Shown here in pieces: positions 47,714 through 56,977 of a stretch of DNA of 64,000 nt. Position 1 is the stretch's first letter; every line of letters begins with the position of its first letter. Both the position numbers and the translations under genes were made by a program. Location of the stretch: contig DLHJ01000004.1 of the NCBI GenBank assembly GCA_002483145.1, positions 124,001-188,000 on the forward strand, read 5' to 3'. A model generated the notes under the pieces. It did not search any database, was not told the DNA's origin, and saw only the letters and a program-made list of their open reading frames with translations. This DNA is from Cellvibrio sp. UBA7671 (lineage in GTDB: Bacteria; Pseudomonadota; Gammaproteobacteria; Pseudomonadales; Cellvibrionaceae).

Positions 47714-48766
47714 ATGTCGAAGTTTTGGAGTCAGGTGGTGCGCGAATTGGAGCCCTATGTGCCCGGTGAGCAGCCGCAAATTGAGGGCTTGATCAAGTTG
47801 AACACTAACGAGAGCCCCTACCCGCCCTCGCCCAAAGTGATCGATCTGATGACCCATGACGCCATCGACCGTTTGCGCCTCTATCCCGATCCCAATTCAA
47901 AAAAGTTGAAAAATACTATCGCCGGATATTATGGCGTGACAGCAGACCAAGTCTTTGTCGGCAATGGTTCGGATGAAGTGCTCGCGCTATTATTTATGGC
48001 ATTTTTCCAGCAGGACAAGCCGCTGTTGTTCCCGGATATCAGCTACAGCTTTTATCCTGTGTACTGCAAATTATTTGGTATAGATGCGCAAACCATTCCA
48101 TTGCGCGATGACTACACCATTAATTTCTCCGACTACGCCATTGCCAACGGCGGAATTATTTTCCCCAATCCCAATGCGCCTACCGCGATTGGTAAACCTC
48201 TGGCAGAAATCGAAGCGCTGCTGCAACGCAATACTGAATCGGTTGTCGTTGTCGATGAAGCCTACGTGGATTTTGGTGCGCAGACGGCGATTACATTAGT
48301 GGATAAATACCCCAATTTGCTTGTCGTACAAACGCTTTCCAAATCACGTTCACTCGCTGGAATGCGTGTGGGTTTAGCGATTGGACACAAAGATTTAATT
48401 GACGCACTTGATCGCGTTAAAAATTCATTCAACTCTTATCCGCTTGATCGTTTGGCAGAAGCCGCAACCGTAGTGGCATTTGAAGATGATGCCTACTTCA
48501 AAAGCTGCCGCGATAAAATTATCGCCACCCGCAATTGGACAGTTAAAGAGTTGGATAAGCTCGGCTTCAAGACACTGCCATCGCAAGCCAACTTTGTGTT
48601 CACCGAACCGGTCAGCAAAAACGCTGCGGATGTTGCGCAGTATTTGCGCGACCACAAAATCCTGGTGCGCTACTTTAACAAGCCCCGTATCAGCCAGTTC
48701 CTGCGTATCACCATCGGAACAGATGCAGAAATGCAAGCGCTGATCGATGTATTAAAAATGCTGTAA
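47714..48766 (+). CDS. hisC: HisC, histidinol-phosphate aminotransferase
   Basis: 350 residues with [69 protein letters not shown], the PLP lysine in [14 protein letters not shown], and [17 protein letters not shown]. It converts imidazole-acetol phosphate to histidinol phosphate. It stands apart from other his genes. GAGGAG lies 10 bases before the ATG and a strong terminator follows. Confidence 0.93.
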   Translation: MSKFWSQVVRELEPYVPGEQPQIEGLIKLNTNESPYPPSPKVIDLMTHDAIDRLRLYPDPNSKKLKNTIAGYYGVTADQVFVGNGSDEVLALLFMAFFQQDKPLLFPDISYSFYPVYCKLFGIDAQTIPLRDDYTINFSDYAIANGGIIFPNPNAPTAIGKPLAEIEALLQRNTESVVVVDEAYVDFGAQTAITLVDKYPNLLVVQTLSKSRSLAGMRVGLAIGHKDLIDALDRVKNSFNSYPLDRLAEAATVVAFEDDAYFKSCRDKIIATRNWTVKELDKLGFKTLPSQANFVFTEPVSKNAADVAQYLRDHKILVRYFNKPRISQFLRITIGTDAEMQALIDVLKML

Positions 48767-48790
48767 TTTTTCTAAAAAAAACGATGCCGT

Positions 48791-48819
48791 AAAAAAGCCC
48801 GAACGAATCGGGCTTTTTT
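48791..48819. terminator. bidirectional intrinsic terminator
   Basis: AAAAAAGCCCGA (48791-48802) pairs with TCGGGCTTTTTT (48808-48819) around a 5-base loop. It lies between the convergent hisC and STAS-protein genes. Confidence 0.92.
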
Positions 48820-48842
48820 ATTGAATTTGAACACACAACGGT

Positions 48843-49505
48843 TTATTTGATTTCGGAAATCTGCGTATTTTCAATAGCAAAATATTTATCCATACCAGTC
48901 CAGTGCAACAACTGTGCTACCTCTTTATTACAATTGCATAGCTTGATTGAATCGCGCGCCGAACCTTTGCGCTCTTTAAATAACAGCAGCATCCCCAATC
49001 CGGTTAGACTTAATGCCGGTGTTTCATTGAGATTAAACTCAAATTCTTTTACATCGGCTGATTCAGAATCGTTTAGCAACCGACTCCACTCTTTGCGCAA
49101 ATCATTATCAATATTGCCGTGAATGCTCACCCGCAAACCACGCCCGTTATTAATGCGCACCCAGTCCATACTGGCCGAATCAGAGAACGTAATAGGACCT
49201 GATGCGCTGGTAGCCTTTGAAGTCGCCACTTTTTTAGCTGGTACAGCAGCAGTGGTCTTGCGGTTCGCCTTAATCGGAACATGACCTCTGGGCATAGAAA
49301 CCGATGCATTGGCAGCAGGCTTGGTCGGTTTGGGCTGGGATTTATCCACCCAATCATCGGGAACTACATCATCCCAACTACTTTCTACTTTGCCATCACC
49401 CACCACATCATCAATCACTTTGCCACTAGTGCGTTTAAGGCGCGCCTGCTCGTCATCGGCGCGAACAATTTTGCGTTCACCCACGAAGGGAACATGATGG
49501 CGCAT
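48843..49505 (-). CDS. STAS-domain protein with long disordered N-terminus
   Basis: 220 residues. The first 120 are charged and Lys/Ala/Pro-rich without predicted fold; the last 100 form a STAS domain (LRVSIHGNIDNDLRKEWSRLLND, then EFEFNLNETPALSLTGLGMLLLFKERKG and the ending LLHWTGMDKYFAI). The usual phosphorylated DSSG loop Ser corresponds to PALSLTG. STAS proteins of this kind act as anti-sigma antagonists or scaffolds. No partner kinase is nearby. The N-terminal RHHVPFVGERKI may be a docking segment. Confidence 0.75.
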   Translation of the reverse strand: MRHHVPFVGERKIVRADDEQARLKRTSGKVIDDVVGDGKVESSWDDVVPDDWVDKSQPKPTKPAANASVSMPRGHVPIKANRKTTAAVPAKKVATSKATSASGPITFSDSASMDWVRINNGRGLRVSIHGNIDNDLRKEWSRLLNDSESADVKEFEFNLNETPALSLTGLGMLLLFKERKGSARDSIKLCNCNKEVAQLLHWTGMDKYFAIENTQISEIK

Positions 49506-49844
49506 GCAGTACTCCCGAAATGCCGTTAGTAGTTAACCTAATTTTAGTGCACGAATAAGCAAAAGCGAGTCAGTAGCGGCACCCCTTCGTTAGTTGCACA
49601 GGTATTTTTGCAGGCGCTTTTCCTGTTGGGTTTACCGATGCGCGCTTTTACCCTTTCTTATGAAAACATATTATTGGCACACTTTTCATCTTTTGCACAA
49701 AATGCGCCCCCGTTTGGGAACTTTGGAAACACTGTTGTACTGATTTCAGCCGAGGTTTTATTCGTCTGGTAAATTCCTGATTTATTTATCATAAAAAAAA
49801 TCTCCGATAAGCTTTTTTGTTGTAAAGTGCTGATTCGATATAGA

Positions 49845-49970
49845 AATTTGGGAAATGCAGGCCCCGGAAGAGCGGCCAGAGGTTAGGTTTTTAGTGATAG
49901 TGGTCCGCCGCCAGTAACGGGGATGACTCCAAGGCGAGATGCACTAAATGGCGCGACGATTACCCAAATT
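49845..49970 (+). ncRNA. putative structured 5' leader (riboswitch candidate)
   Basis: AATTTGGG (49845-49852) pairs perfectly with CCCAAATT (49963-49970), closing a domain of about 125 bases that ends 8 bases before the GGDEF-EAL start codon. Nested pairs fit inside: TGCA (49856-49859) with TGCA (49940-49943), CCCCG (49862-49866) with CGGGG (49918-49922), and GCGGCCA (49872-49878) with TGG plus CCGC (49901-49908). The sequence does not match the c-di-GMP-I, cobalamin, glycine or fluoride consensus. The remaining 49506-49844 stretch is AT-rich with nothing clear. Confidence 0.5.
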
Positions 49971-49978
49971 GAGCAACT

Positions 49979-52297
49979 ATGCAAAACAGTGAAGCAGGGC
50001 AGTCAAAGAATACTGCTATAGAATTAATTAAAAAGTTCCAGCAACTTTTTACCGATTTAAATCATAAACAAATCGCCGAGCGCCTGGTTAAATTGGTAAT
50101 TGCCAAGGAAACCATTAGCCGAGCGGTGTTAATTGTTGAACGCGACAGCCATCTGTATGTTGAGGCAATTGCCTCCGCTGGCACCGACGAACCTTTCGTC
50201 AACGGCGTTGCTACCTCCCTCAGCCGCTTAAATTATTTACCCCATCAATATATCCATCAGGTGTTTGATTCCGGCCGCGCCTGCGCACTGGATCAGCAGA
50301 CCATCAGCAAACTCGGCGCACTCTTTATCCAGAAAGGCACTCATTCCTGTTTTTTACATCCCATCCAGGAAAAAAATAAAACCATCGCCGTGTTTTATAT
50401 GGAGTCTGCCCACGAGTTGCCCCAACTGCAAAAAGCGGTAAATGAGCTGGATACTGTCTGGACCTTCAGTTCGCTGCTGGTGCGGCAAGTGATCGACATG
50501 TGGCATCACGAGGAGCAAGCCGAGCGCTTCCGCCTCGCTGAACAGGCACTCTGGGCGAGCGAAACCTATCTGAATGCAATTCTGCGCTATTCACCGGCGC
50601 TAATTTCAGTCAAGGATCTGGACGGCAATGTCGTGCTCGCCAGCGAACACTACAAGCAGATGGCCAATATCGACGAGACCGGTTTCGTCGGCAAAAACGT
50701 ATTTGATGTTTACCCCAAAGATGTAGCCCAATCTATGTGGGAAATAGACGCAGCAACCAAGACGAAGCAGCAGACCTATGAGGTTGAGCTGGATTTAATG
50801 CATAAAGATGGCAGCCAGCACACCTATTTGATGGTGAAGTTTCCGCTGCGCAACAAAGAGAACAATGTGTTTGGTGTTTGCACAATCGGTACCGATATCT
50901 CCGAGCGCAAGCTGGCTGAAAACGCCCTGCGCGAGCAACAGTCGCGCCTCAACTATATGGCGTTCCACGACTCGCTCACCTCCCTGCCCAACCGCTCACT
51001 GTTTTATGACCGCATTTATCATGGCCTGGCGCGCGCGCGCCGCAGCGAATCCAAAGTCGCGCTCATGCTGCTCGATATCGACCGCTTCAAAAATATCAAT
51101 GACAGTCTCGGTCACGATGCCGGCGACATTCTGCTGAAAGCCATCGCTATGCGCCTGAATGAAGGTGTGCGCGACATGGATACAGTCGCGCGCTTGGGCG
51201 GCGACGAATTTGTGGTGGTTCTGGAAGGAATTCACGATCTTGAAGATGTAGTGTTTGTGGCCAACAAACTGCTCACCACCTTATCGCGTCCGCTGGAAAT
51301 CAGCGGCCACAGTATTTCCACTACTGTCAGTATCGGCGTTAGCCTTTTCCCGGATGATGGTATGGATACCGACGAGCTGCTGAAAAACGCCGATGTCGCC
51401 ATGTACAAGGCAAAGGAAGCTGGTAAAAACAATTGCCAGTTTTATACCAAGGGCATGAATGCCACAGCAGTCAATTATTTGTTGCTAGAGAACGATCTAC
51501 GCCGCGCAGTAGACCAACAACAATTGGTGCTTTATTACCAACCGCAAGTCGATTTAAAAACAGGCGAGATGATGGGTGTAGAGGCGCTGGTACGCTGGCA
51601 ACATCCTGACCGAGGCCTGATCTCGCCCGCACATTTTATCCCGCTCGCGGAAGAGACGGGATTAATTGTGCCGATTGGTGAGTGGGTGCTGCGCGAGGCT
51701 TGCCGCCAACAAAAAATCTGGCTGGATGCAGGTAAGTTCGTAGGCAAGATTGCCGTGAATTTATCGCCGCGCCAGTTCCGTCAAAAAAACTTTCCTGGCA
51801 AAGTCGAGGCGATTCTCACCGACATCGGCTTGGAAGCAAAACATCTGGAACTGGAGATCACCGAAAGCTGCGCCATGGAACATGCAGGTGAGACGATCAA
51901 CCAGCTCAACCAATTGAACCAGATGGGCATGTTCCTCGCGATTGATGACTTCGGTACTGGCTACTCATCGCTTGCCTATTTGCAGCGCTTCCCAATCCAG
52001 AAACTCAAGATTGACCGCAGCTTTATCAACGACATCCACGACGACGACAACGATGCCGCTATCGCCAAATCGATCATCGGTCTTGCGCACAATATGCAGA
52101 TGCGCGTAGTCGCAGAAGGTGTTGAGAACGAACGCCAAGCTGAATGGCTGCGCGACAAAGGCTGCGACCAGGCGCAGGGCTTCCTCTACGCCAAACCCAT
52201 GACCGCCAAACAATTGGAAAACCATTTTCACAATGGCCGATTTTATTTCGACGGCACCATCGTTCACTTGGAGCCGCATTTGAAATTGGGGGCGTAA
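49979..52297 (+). CDS. GAF-PAS-GGDEF-EAL c-di-GMP turnover protein
   Basis: 772 residues: a GAF-like N-terminus (about 10-175), a PAS domain (about 190-312), GGDEF (about 325-490) and EAL (about 505-755). The cyclase site GGDEF is intact at 407-411, with an inhibitory-site RxxD at 398-401 exactly five residues before it. The phosphodiesterase motif EAL is intact at 535-537, with DDFGTGYSSLAYL later. The protein could therefore make or break c-di-GMP. There is no membrane segment. It converges on rimK with 24 bases between stops and is preceded by the structured leader. Confidence 0.92.
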   Translation: MQNSEAGQSKNTAIELIKKFQQLFTDLNHKQIAERLVKLVIAKETISRAVLIVERDSHLYVEAIASAGTDEPFVNGVATSLSRLNYLPHQYIHQVFDSGRACALDQQTISKLGALFIQKGTHSCFLHPIQEKNKTIAVFYMESAHELPQLQKAVNELDTVWTFSSLLVRQVIDMWHHEEQAERFRLAEQALWASETYLNAILRYSPALISVKDLDGNVVLASEHYKQMANIDETGFVGKNVFDVYPKDVAQSMWEIDAATKTKQQTYEVELDLMHKDGSQHTYLMVKFPLRNKENNVFGVCTIGTDISERKLAENALREQQSRLNYMAFHDSLTSLPNRSLFYDRIYHGLARARRSESKVALMLLDIDRFKNINDSLGHDAGDILLKAIAMRLNEGVRDMDTVARLGGDEFVVVLEGIHDLEDVVFVANKLLTTLSRPLEISGHSISTTVSIGVSLFPDDGMDTDELLKNADVAMYKAKEAGKNNCQFYTKGMNATAVNYLLLENDLRRAVDQQQLVLYYQPQVDLKTGEMMGVEALVRWQHPDRGLISPAHFIPLAEETGLIVPIGEWVLREACRQQKIWLDAGKFVGKIAVNLSPRQFRQKNFPGKVEAILTDIGLEAKHLELEITESCAMEHAGETINQLNQLNQMGMFLAIDDFGTGYSSLAYLQRFPIQKLKIDRSFINDIHDDDNDAAIAKSIIGLAHNMQMRVVAEGVENERQAEWLRDKGCDQAQGFLYAKPMTAKQLENHFHNGRFYFDGTIVHLEPHLKLGA

Positions 52298-52321
52298 CCC
52301 CCCAATGCTTATTTTGCGCCC

Positions 52322-53227
52322 TTAACCCTTACCCCGCGTTTTATTAGCATTCGGGCGCGCATTCTCTTCCACAAACATCACAATCGCCTCAGCGATATCT
52401 TTTTGCGTTGCACCTTCAATTCCCTCCAATCCAGGTGATGAATTCACTTCCATCACCAGGGGCCCACGGCTCGAACGAAGTAAATCTACTCCCGCGATGT
52501 GCAGCCCCATGGTCTGCGCTGCCTTAATTGCTGTGCGTCGCTCGGTCGGGGTGAGTTTGGTAACTTTGGCGGTGCCGCCGCGATGTAAATTGGAGCGAAA
52601 TTCTCCCTCTTGCGCGGTACGTTCCATCGAAGCGACAACCTTATCCCCGATCACAAAACAGCGCACATCGCTGCCATTGGCTTCTTTGATAAATTCCTGT
52701 ACCAGAAACTCGGCACGCAGTTCGCGGAAAGCTTCAATCACACTCTCCGCTGCTTTCTGGGTTTCCGCGAGCACTATGCCGCGCCCTTGAGTGCCCTCGC
52801 AGAGCTTGAGCACCAGTGGTGTGCCACCAACCAGTTTGATAAGCTCCTTGGCGTCATGCACGTTGTAAGCGAAACTGGTCTTGGGTAGACCAATCCCCTT
52901 ACGCGACAGCAACTGCAGTGCACGTAACTTATCGCGCGAGCGCCCCAGGGCGATGGACTCGGTCAGACAGTAAACCCCCATCATTTCAAACTGGCGAATC
53001 ACCGCCAGACCATAGTGGGTAACCGATGCCCCGATACGCGGGATCACCGCATCAAAATCTTCCAACTGCTCACCCATGTACCAGATGGCCGGACTGTCAG
53101 ACGCAATATCGATGTAGCATTTAAGGATGTCGATGACCCGCACTTCATGGCCGCGTTGCGTGCAGGCCTCCACCAAACGACGGGTGGAATAGAGGCGGCG
53201 GTTGCGCGACAAAATAGCAATTTTCAT
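52322..53227 (-). CDS. rimK: RimK, ATP-grasp ribosomal protein S6 glutamate ligase
   Basis: 301 residues with the ATP-grasp fold: [88 protein letters not shown] and [14 protein letters not shown]. It adds glutamates to the C-terminus of S6. The start was moved 54 codons in, to the family N-terminus. rimB lies 38 bases upstream. In Pseudomonas fluorescens RimK activity responds to c-di-GMP and to RimA and RimB, so the neighbouring c-di-GMP gene is notable. Confidence 0.93.
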   Translation of the reverse strand: MKIAILSRNRRLYSTRRLVEACTQRGHEVRVIDILKCYIDIASDSPAIWYMGEQLEDFDAVIPRIGASVTHYGLAVIRQFEMMGVYCLTESIALGRSRDKLRALQLLSRKGIGLPKTSFAYNVHDAKELIKLVGGTPLVLKLCEGTQGRGIVLAETQKAAESVIEAFRELRAEFLVQEFIKEANGSDVRCFVIGDKVVASMERTAQEGEFRSNLHRGGTAKVTKLTPTERRTAIKAAQTMGLHIAGVDLLRSSRGPLVMEVNSSPGLEGIEGATQKDIAEAIVMFVEENARPNANKTRGKG

Positions 53228-53264
53228 AAAAGACCTGATTGAATAAAAAAGAAAGTGGCTACCG

Positions 53265-53729
53265 CTAGAGCGATGCCATCGCTGGCTGGTTTTTATTGCC
53301 ACCCAGTAAAAAGGACTTGCTGCTATCAACCCAAAAACCCTGCTTAAGGGCGCTGCGCCCGAGCAACATTCGGAAGCGCATATTCTCACGATCGGTCAGC
53401 GTGACCTCAATAGTCATACTGATACCATTGATCTGCAGGCAGGTGTCAATGACCACCCGCTGCTCACTGTGACCACCCGAGTCGGTCACCATACGCACAT
53501 CTTTAACGGGCGCCTCACACTCGATGCAAGTGAGGCTGTCTTTTTGCAGCGGATGCAGGCCAAACCTCACCCACGGCTTGCCATCTTTATCAAAAGGCGT
53601 AACGTAGTAAGCATGTAAAGCGCTGGTTCGCGCGCCAGTGTCGACCTTGGCCTTGATGGCGGGAATACCTAACTCGGGTAGCCCTACCCACTCGCGCCAG
53701 CCAATTACTTCAGGTTGTTTTTTGGTCAC
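53265..53729 (-). CDS. rimB: RimB-like retropepsin-type protein (ATP-dependent zinc protease family)
   Basis: 154 residues, one small retropepsin-like domain. [13 protein letters not shown] carries the DTGA catalytic-type motif, followed by [38 protein letters not shown]. The start codon is GTG. The family (COG4067) lies next to rimK in many genomes, and the Pseudomonas RimB protein interacts with RimK. Whether this one is proteolytic is not shown. A rimA gene is not seen next to it. Confidence 0.82.
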   Translation of the reverse strand: MTKKQPEVIGWREWVGLPELGIPAIKAKVDTGARTSALHAYYVTPFDKDGKPWVRFGLHPLQKDSLTCIECEAPVKDVRMVTDSGGHSEQRVVIDTCLQINGISMTIEVTLTDRENMRFRMLLGRSALKQGFWVDSSKSFLLGGNKNQPAMASL

Positions 53730-53982
53730 TGCCAGGAGTCCTCGGTTTGCTGGTCGATTAAGAAGATGGGGATGGCCGGTCTTGATGCAAGCATGCGCGC
53801 GACCAACTTAACAGGCGCGCTTTGTACCCCAGTTCAGGGCCAAGGTACAAAGAAAAATTTTATTGCCATCGCGCGATTTTTCTTTTGTTTTTTAATAGGC
53901 TATGGTAAATAGCGCGGGTCAAATTTTCCCTACCGGGAAGCAGACGCCACCACCCCCTCTCTATCAATGTTGGAGTAGTCTT

Positions 53983-54189
53983 ATGTCAGTTGATGTAGAG
54001 TCACCAGATGCCGATCTGATGAGTGATGTTACCATCGAAACCGATGATGAAGAGGCAACACCAAAGCTTACAGGCAAAGAAGCCAGCCAGCACACTTTGG
54101 AAATGCGCCGCAAAATCGAAGACCGTTTGGAGCGTCGCCGTATTAAAGATCAATTGGGTTACGACGATATTTCCGATCTGGACTTTTAA
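53983..54189 (+). CDS. PA3496-like small protein
   Basis: 68 residues with an acidic N-terminus (MSVDVESPDADLMSDVTIET) and a basic conserved C-terminus (MRRKIEDRLERRRIKDQLGYDD). The C-terminal helix matches a short Pseudomonas family annotated as PA3496-like, described as a putative envelope-integrity protein. The start was moved to the ATG after GGAG; the longer frame has no ribosome-binding site. The function is unproven. A hairpin follows about 107 bases later. Confidence 0.7.
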   Translation: MSVDVESPDADLMSDVTIETDDEEATPKLTGKEASQHTLEMRRKIEDRLERRRIKDQLGYDDISDLDF

Positions 54190-54295
54190 TCTAAGTATTC
54201 GGGTAATTTAAAAACCTAACACATTAATTCCAAGCGTCGCATCTGGCAACAAACCTGAAATTCAGGTATTCGGTCAATACCCATAACAACATTGT

Positions 54296-54319
54296 CAGCC
54301 GCCAGCTCACTGGCGGCTG
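54296..54319 (+). terminator. GC-rich hairpin in the 54190-54540 gap
   Basis: CAGCCGCCAG (54296-54305) and CTGGCGGCTG (54310-54319) form a perfect stem with a CTCA loop, followed by GTCTTTATGCGCTTTT. It probably terminates the PA3496-like transcript. The rest of this 351-base gap holds only a short palindrome (CCTGAAATTCAGG at 54255-54267). Confidence 0.65.
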
Positions 54320-54540
54320 GTCTTTATGCGCTTTTGCCCACCGTTTCATAACTTTACCCATCGCGGTGAGCTGCGCTATTGCCGTGCAAACGATTAACTT
54401 CTATCATCGGCTTATAGTCAGTTTGGATGCATATCTGATATGGATAGCGTTCAGGCGATCTCTCCAAGGCGGGTTTGATCGACACTACACCCAAAAAAAA
54501 TCGCATTTCCAAACACAGCGAAAATAAGAATAGTTGATGG

Positions 54541-55881
54541 ATGCTTCAACGCATCCGCCGCTGGAGCCCAGACTGTATGCAACACTCACCCCCACACCGT
54601 TTGTACTTTGAAATCATCCTTGGCCTGCTGGTCATAGTCACTATTTTTGCTATCACAGGCGAAGAGCAAATACTCGAAGAGCGCTTGGTTATCGATAACA
54701 CCAGCGGTATGGCACTCAATGTGTACGACGATAGGGAAAACGGCGGCAACTCCAGCATTCACCTCGAAGATAAAAAAAATATGCAATGGCATTGCATACT
54801 GCGCGAGAGCTACTCTTATCCACATTGCGGATTTGAAATCCTGTTTGATAAAGAGCGCACCAATGGCGTTGACCTGCGCCATTACAACAAAATCCGCCTC
54901 TGGCTGGATTACAATGGCCCCAGCCAAACCGTGCGTATTTCGCTGCGCAATTTTGACCCGCTTTACAGCAAAAAAGAAATTCTGCAGAGCACCAAATACA
55001 ATCAAATTGAATTCAACGTTGGCCTACTCAATGGTGTTGCAGAATTTTCCCTCAAGGATTTTTTTGTTGCCAACTGGTGGGTACTGGAAAATAAAATCCC
55101 GCCGCAATTGAGCCATCCACAATTCGATAACGTCACCATTTTTGAAGTGCAAACCGGCTCAGGGCGACCACTGGGAAAGCATCAATTCCATTTACATAAA
55201 GTAGAATTTATTGGGCAGGCATTAACCACTGCTGATTGGTATCTCGCGATTATGATGTTTTGGCTAGGGATTATTTTATCCTTTCTGGCCTATCGGATTA
55301 TCAAATTAAAAGATGAAGTGGTTATTCAGCGCAAACGCGAATCGGAATTGCTGGAAATTAATGAAGTGCTCGACATGCGCAGTAAAGCGTTGGAGATAAA
55401 AGCCAAAACCGATCCTCTCACCGGCGCTTTTAATCGCCTCGGCATTGAAGAAGCGATCAGCCTGGGCTTGCAGGAGTGGCATAAATACCGCAAACCACTC
55501 TCGCTGGTAATGATCGATATAGACCACTTCAAACAGGTCAATGATCGGCATGGACACGATACTGGCGATCTGGTGTTAAGCCATTTATCCAGTATTGTGC
55601 AACAACATACACGCACCCAGGATTTGTTTGCCCGCTGGGGCGGTGAGGAGTTTGTATTGGTCTGCCGCGATACGGATATTGAAAGTGCCTGCGCTATTGC
55701 CGACAAACTGCGCGAGCTCATTGCGAACCAAACCCTGCACAAAGACATTCATATCACCGCGAGTTTCGGTGTCGCTACTTTAAAAACCAATGAAAATTTG
55801 GAGCAGCTGTTTAAAGCGGCAGACACCGCACTCTATAGGGCGAAAGCGGCGGGGCGTAACCGGGTAATTACTGCAGCCTGA
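54541..55881 (+). CDS. membrane diguanylate cyclase with periplasmic beta-sandwich-like sensor
   Basis: 446 residues. One helix near 22-40, then about 190 periplasmic residues with strand-like runs (YNKIRLWLDYNG, QTVRISLRNFDP, YNQIEFNV, FDNVTIFEVQTG), a second helix at about 233-252 and a GGDEF domain. The active site is GGEEF at 367-371, with I-site RTQD at 358-361. It should make c-di-GMP in response to a periplasmic ligand. The periplasmic part resembles galactose-binding or CIA30-type sandwiches, and a related-looking domain occurs in the overlapping VanZ gene. The two genes overlap by 14 bases at their 3' ends. Confidence 0.87.
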   Translation: MLQRIRRWSPDCMQHSPPHRLYFEIILGLLVIVTIFAITGEEQILEERLVIDNTSGMALNVYDDRENGGNSSIHLEDKKNMQWHCILRESYSYPHCGFEILFDKERTNGVDLRHYNKIRLWLDYNGPSQTVRISLRNFDPLYSKKEILQSTKYNQIEFNVGLLNGVAEFSLKDFFVANWWVLENKIPPQLSHPQFDNVTIFEVQTGSGRPLGKHQFHLHKVEFIGQALTTADWYLAIMMFWLGIILSFLAYRIIKLKDEVVIQRKRESELLEINEVLDMRSKALEIKAKTDPLTGAFNRLGIEEAISLGLQEWHKYRKPLSLVMIDIDHFKQVNDRHGHDTGDLVLSHLSSIVQQHTRTQDLFARWGGEEFVLVCRDTDIESACAIADKLRELIANQTLHKDIHITASFGVATLKTNENLEQLFKAADTALYRAKAAGRNRVITAA

Positions 55882-56854
55882 TATTGTCCCAATAAAATTC
55901 GCGTGATGTCGGTAATTGCAGTGCAAATACGGTAAAACCGGTAATTTTATCCATCTGCATATCGCGGCCAGCAGGTGCACTGCGGAGTTCATTGAGATCA
56001 ATACGCACATGATTCCAACCTGTCATTAATACAACGGGATAATTAAATCTGTCACCATGCAAATTTCTACCGGAATCGTGCTGATAATCAGAAATTTTTA
56101 TCACCAGCTCCAGCCGTTCAGCTTCAGGATTATAAAAATCCATTGTTAAAAATTGATAGCCACTCCAATCGCCATAAGGACCTAACAAACTGATCCCGGC
56201 ATATTTTTCAGTGCTTAAGATCACAGATAATGACCTATGGCCGTGGCGCACAACGCTGTCTGATTGCCGCACGGTTGCACGCGCTGCACCCGCCTGTACC
56301 TGCTGCATTTCATGGCGTGACTCAAAACTATTTACCAGCGGGAATTGTTGCCGCATTACAACATCTCCCCACGCCGCATCCAGCACTGACCATAATGATG
56401 GCAGGACACACATCACGCTAATAAAACGCAGCAACCAAACCCGCCGCGTTGGTTTTTGCCCCCAAAACAACCCCAACCACACACCAAATACATTATGCAA
56501 AACATCATCCACACTGGTGTTTCGTCCTACAAAATGCTGGACTAACTCAATCGCACCGCCAATTACAATTGCAACAATTGTCACTAAAAACCATTGCCGC
56601 CAATGCGCCAAAGGTTTAAACGCTTGAACTAACAACATCAATACCGCAAAAAAAATGATATGGCCAAAATTCCATACATTTTTTAGTAAGAGCGACGAAA
56701 ATGAATCAGGCCCACCCACAAAAAAGAACGGTACGACAAGCAGGATAAATAATCCCGACAACCAGGAAGGCAGGCTCGCTTTCAAAATAACTCCATCATA
56801 AGTTAATTCACAAAAGAACAATTCATTACAAATGACTGGCGCGCAGTTTGGCAA
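55868..56854 (-). CDS. VanZ-family membrane protein fused to a beta-sandwich-like domain
   Basis: 328 residues. About four helices in the first 170 include the VanZ pattern NVWNFGHIIFFAVL, GGAIELVQHFVGRNTSVDDVLHNVFGVWLG. The C-terminal 150 residues (FESRHEMQQVQAGAARATV, GPYGDWSGYQFLTMDFYNP, ELVIKISDYQHDSGR, WNHVRIDLNELRSAP, EFYWDNIRLQ) look like a carbohydrate-binding sandwich. The function is unknown; VanZ itself is only loosely linked to teicoplanin resistance. The start is uncertain: the listed ATG leaves about 25 unmatched residues before the first helix. It ends inside the cyclase gene. Confidence 0.78.
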   Translation of the reverse strand: MPNCAPVICNELFFCELTYDGVILKASLPSWLSGLFILLVVPFFFVGGPDSFSSLLLKNVWNFGHIIFFAVLMLLVQAFKPLAHWRQWFLVTIVAIVIGGAIELVQHFVGRNTSVDDVLHNVFGVWLGLFWGQKPTRRVWLLRFISVMCVLPSLWSVLDAAWGDVVMRQQFPLVNSFESRHEMQQVQAGAARATVRQSDSVVRHGHRSLSVILSTEKYAGISLLGPYGDWSGYQFLTMDFYNPEAERLELVIKISDYQHDSGRNLHGDRFNYPVVLMTGWNHVRIDLNELRSAPAGRDMQMDKITGFTVFALQLPTSREFYWDNIRLQ

Positions 56855-56977
56855 TCAGTAATGACTAAAAGTGAGTAAGGTTTAGTATAAAGCCGGCATG
56901 GGCTGGTAAAGCCGTGTATAAATCCTATGCCGTGTGCATGGGGAAAACAGTTCAATCTAATAACAGGACTTACTATT

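Noticed and set aside
49890-49950. Fluoride riboswitch
   Set aside because: GATGACTCC occurs at 49922-49930 as in crcB elements, but the 5' GGNGATGG part and the compact size are missing and the gene is not a fluoride exporter.
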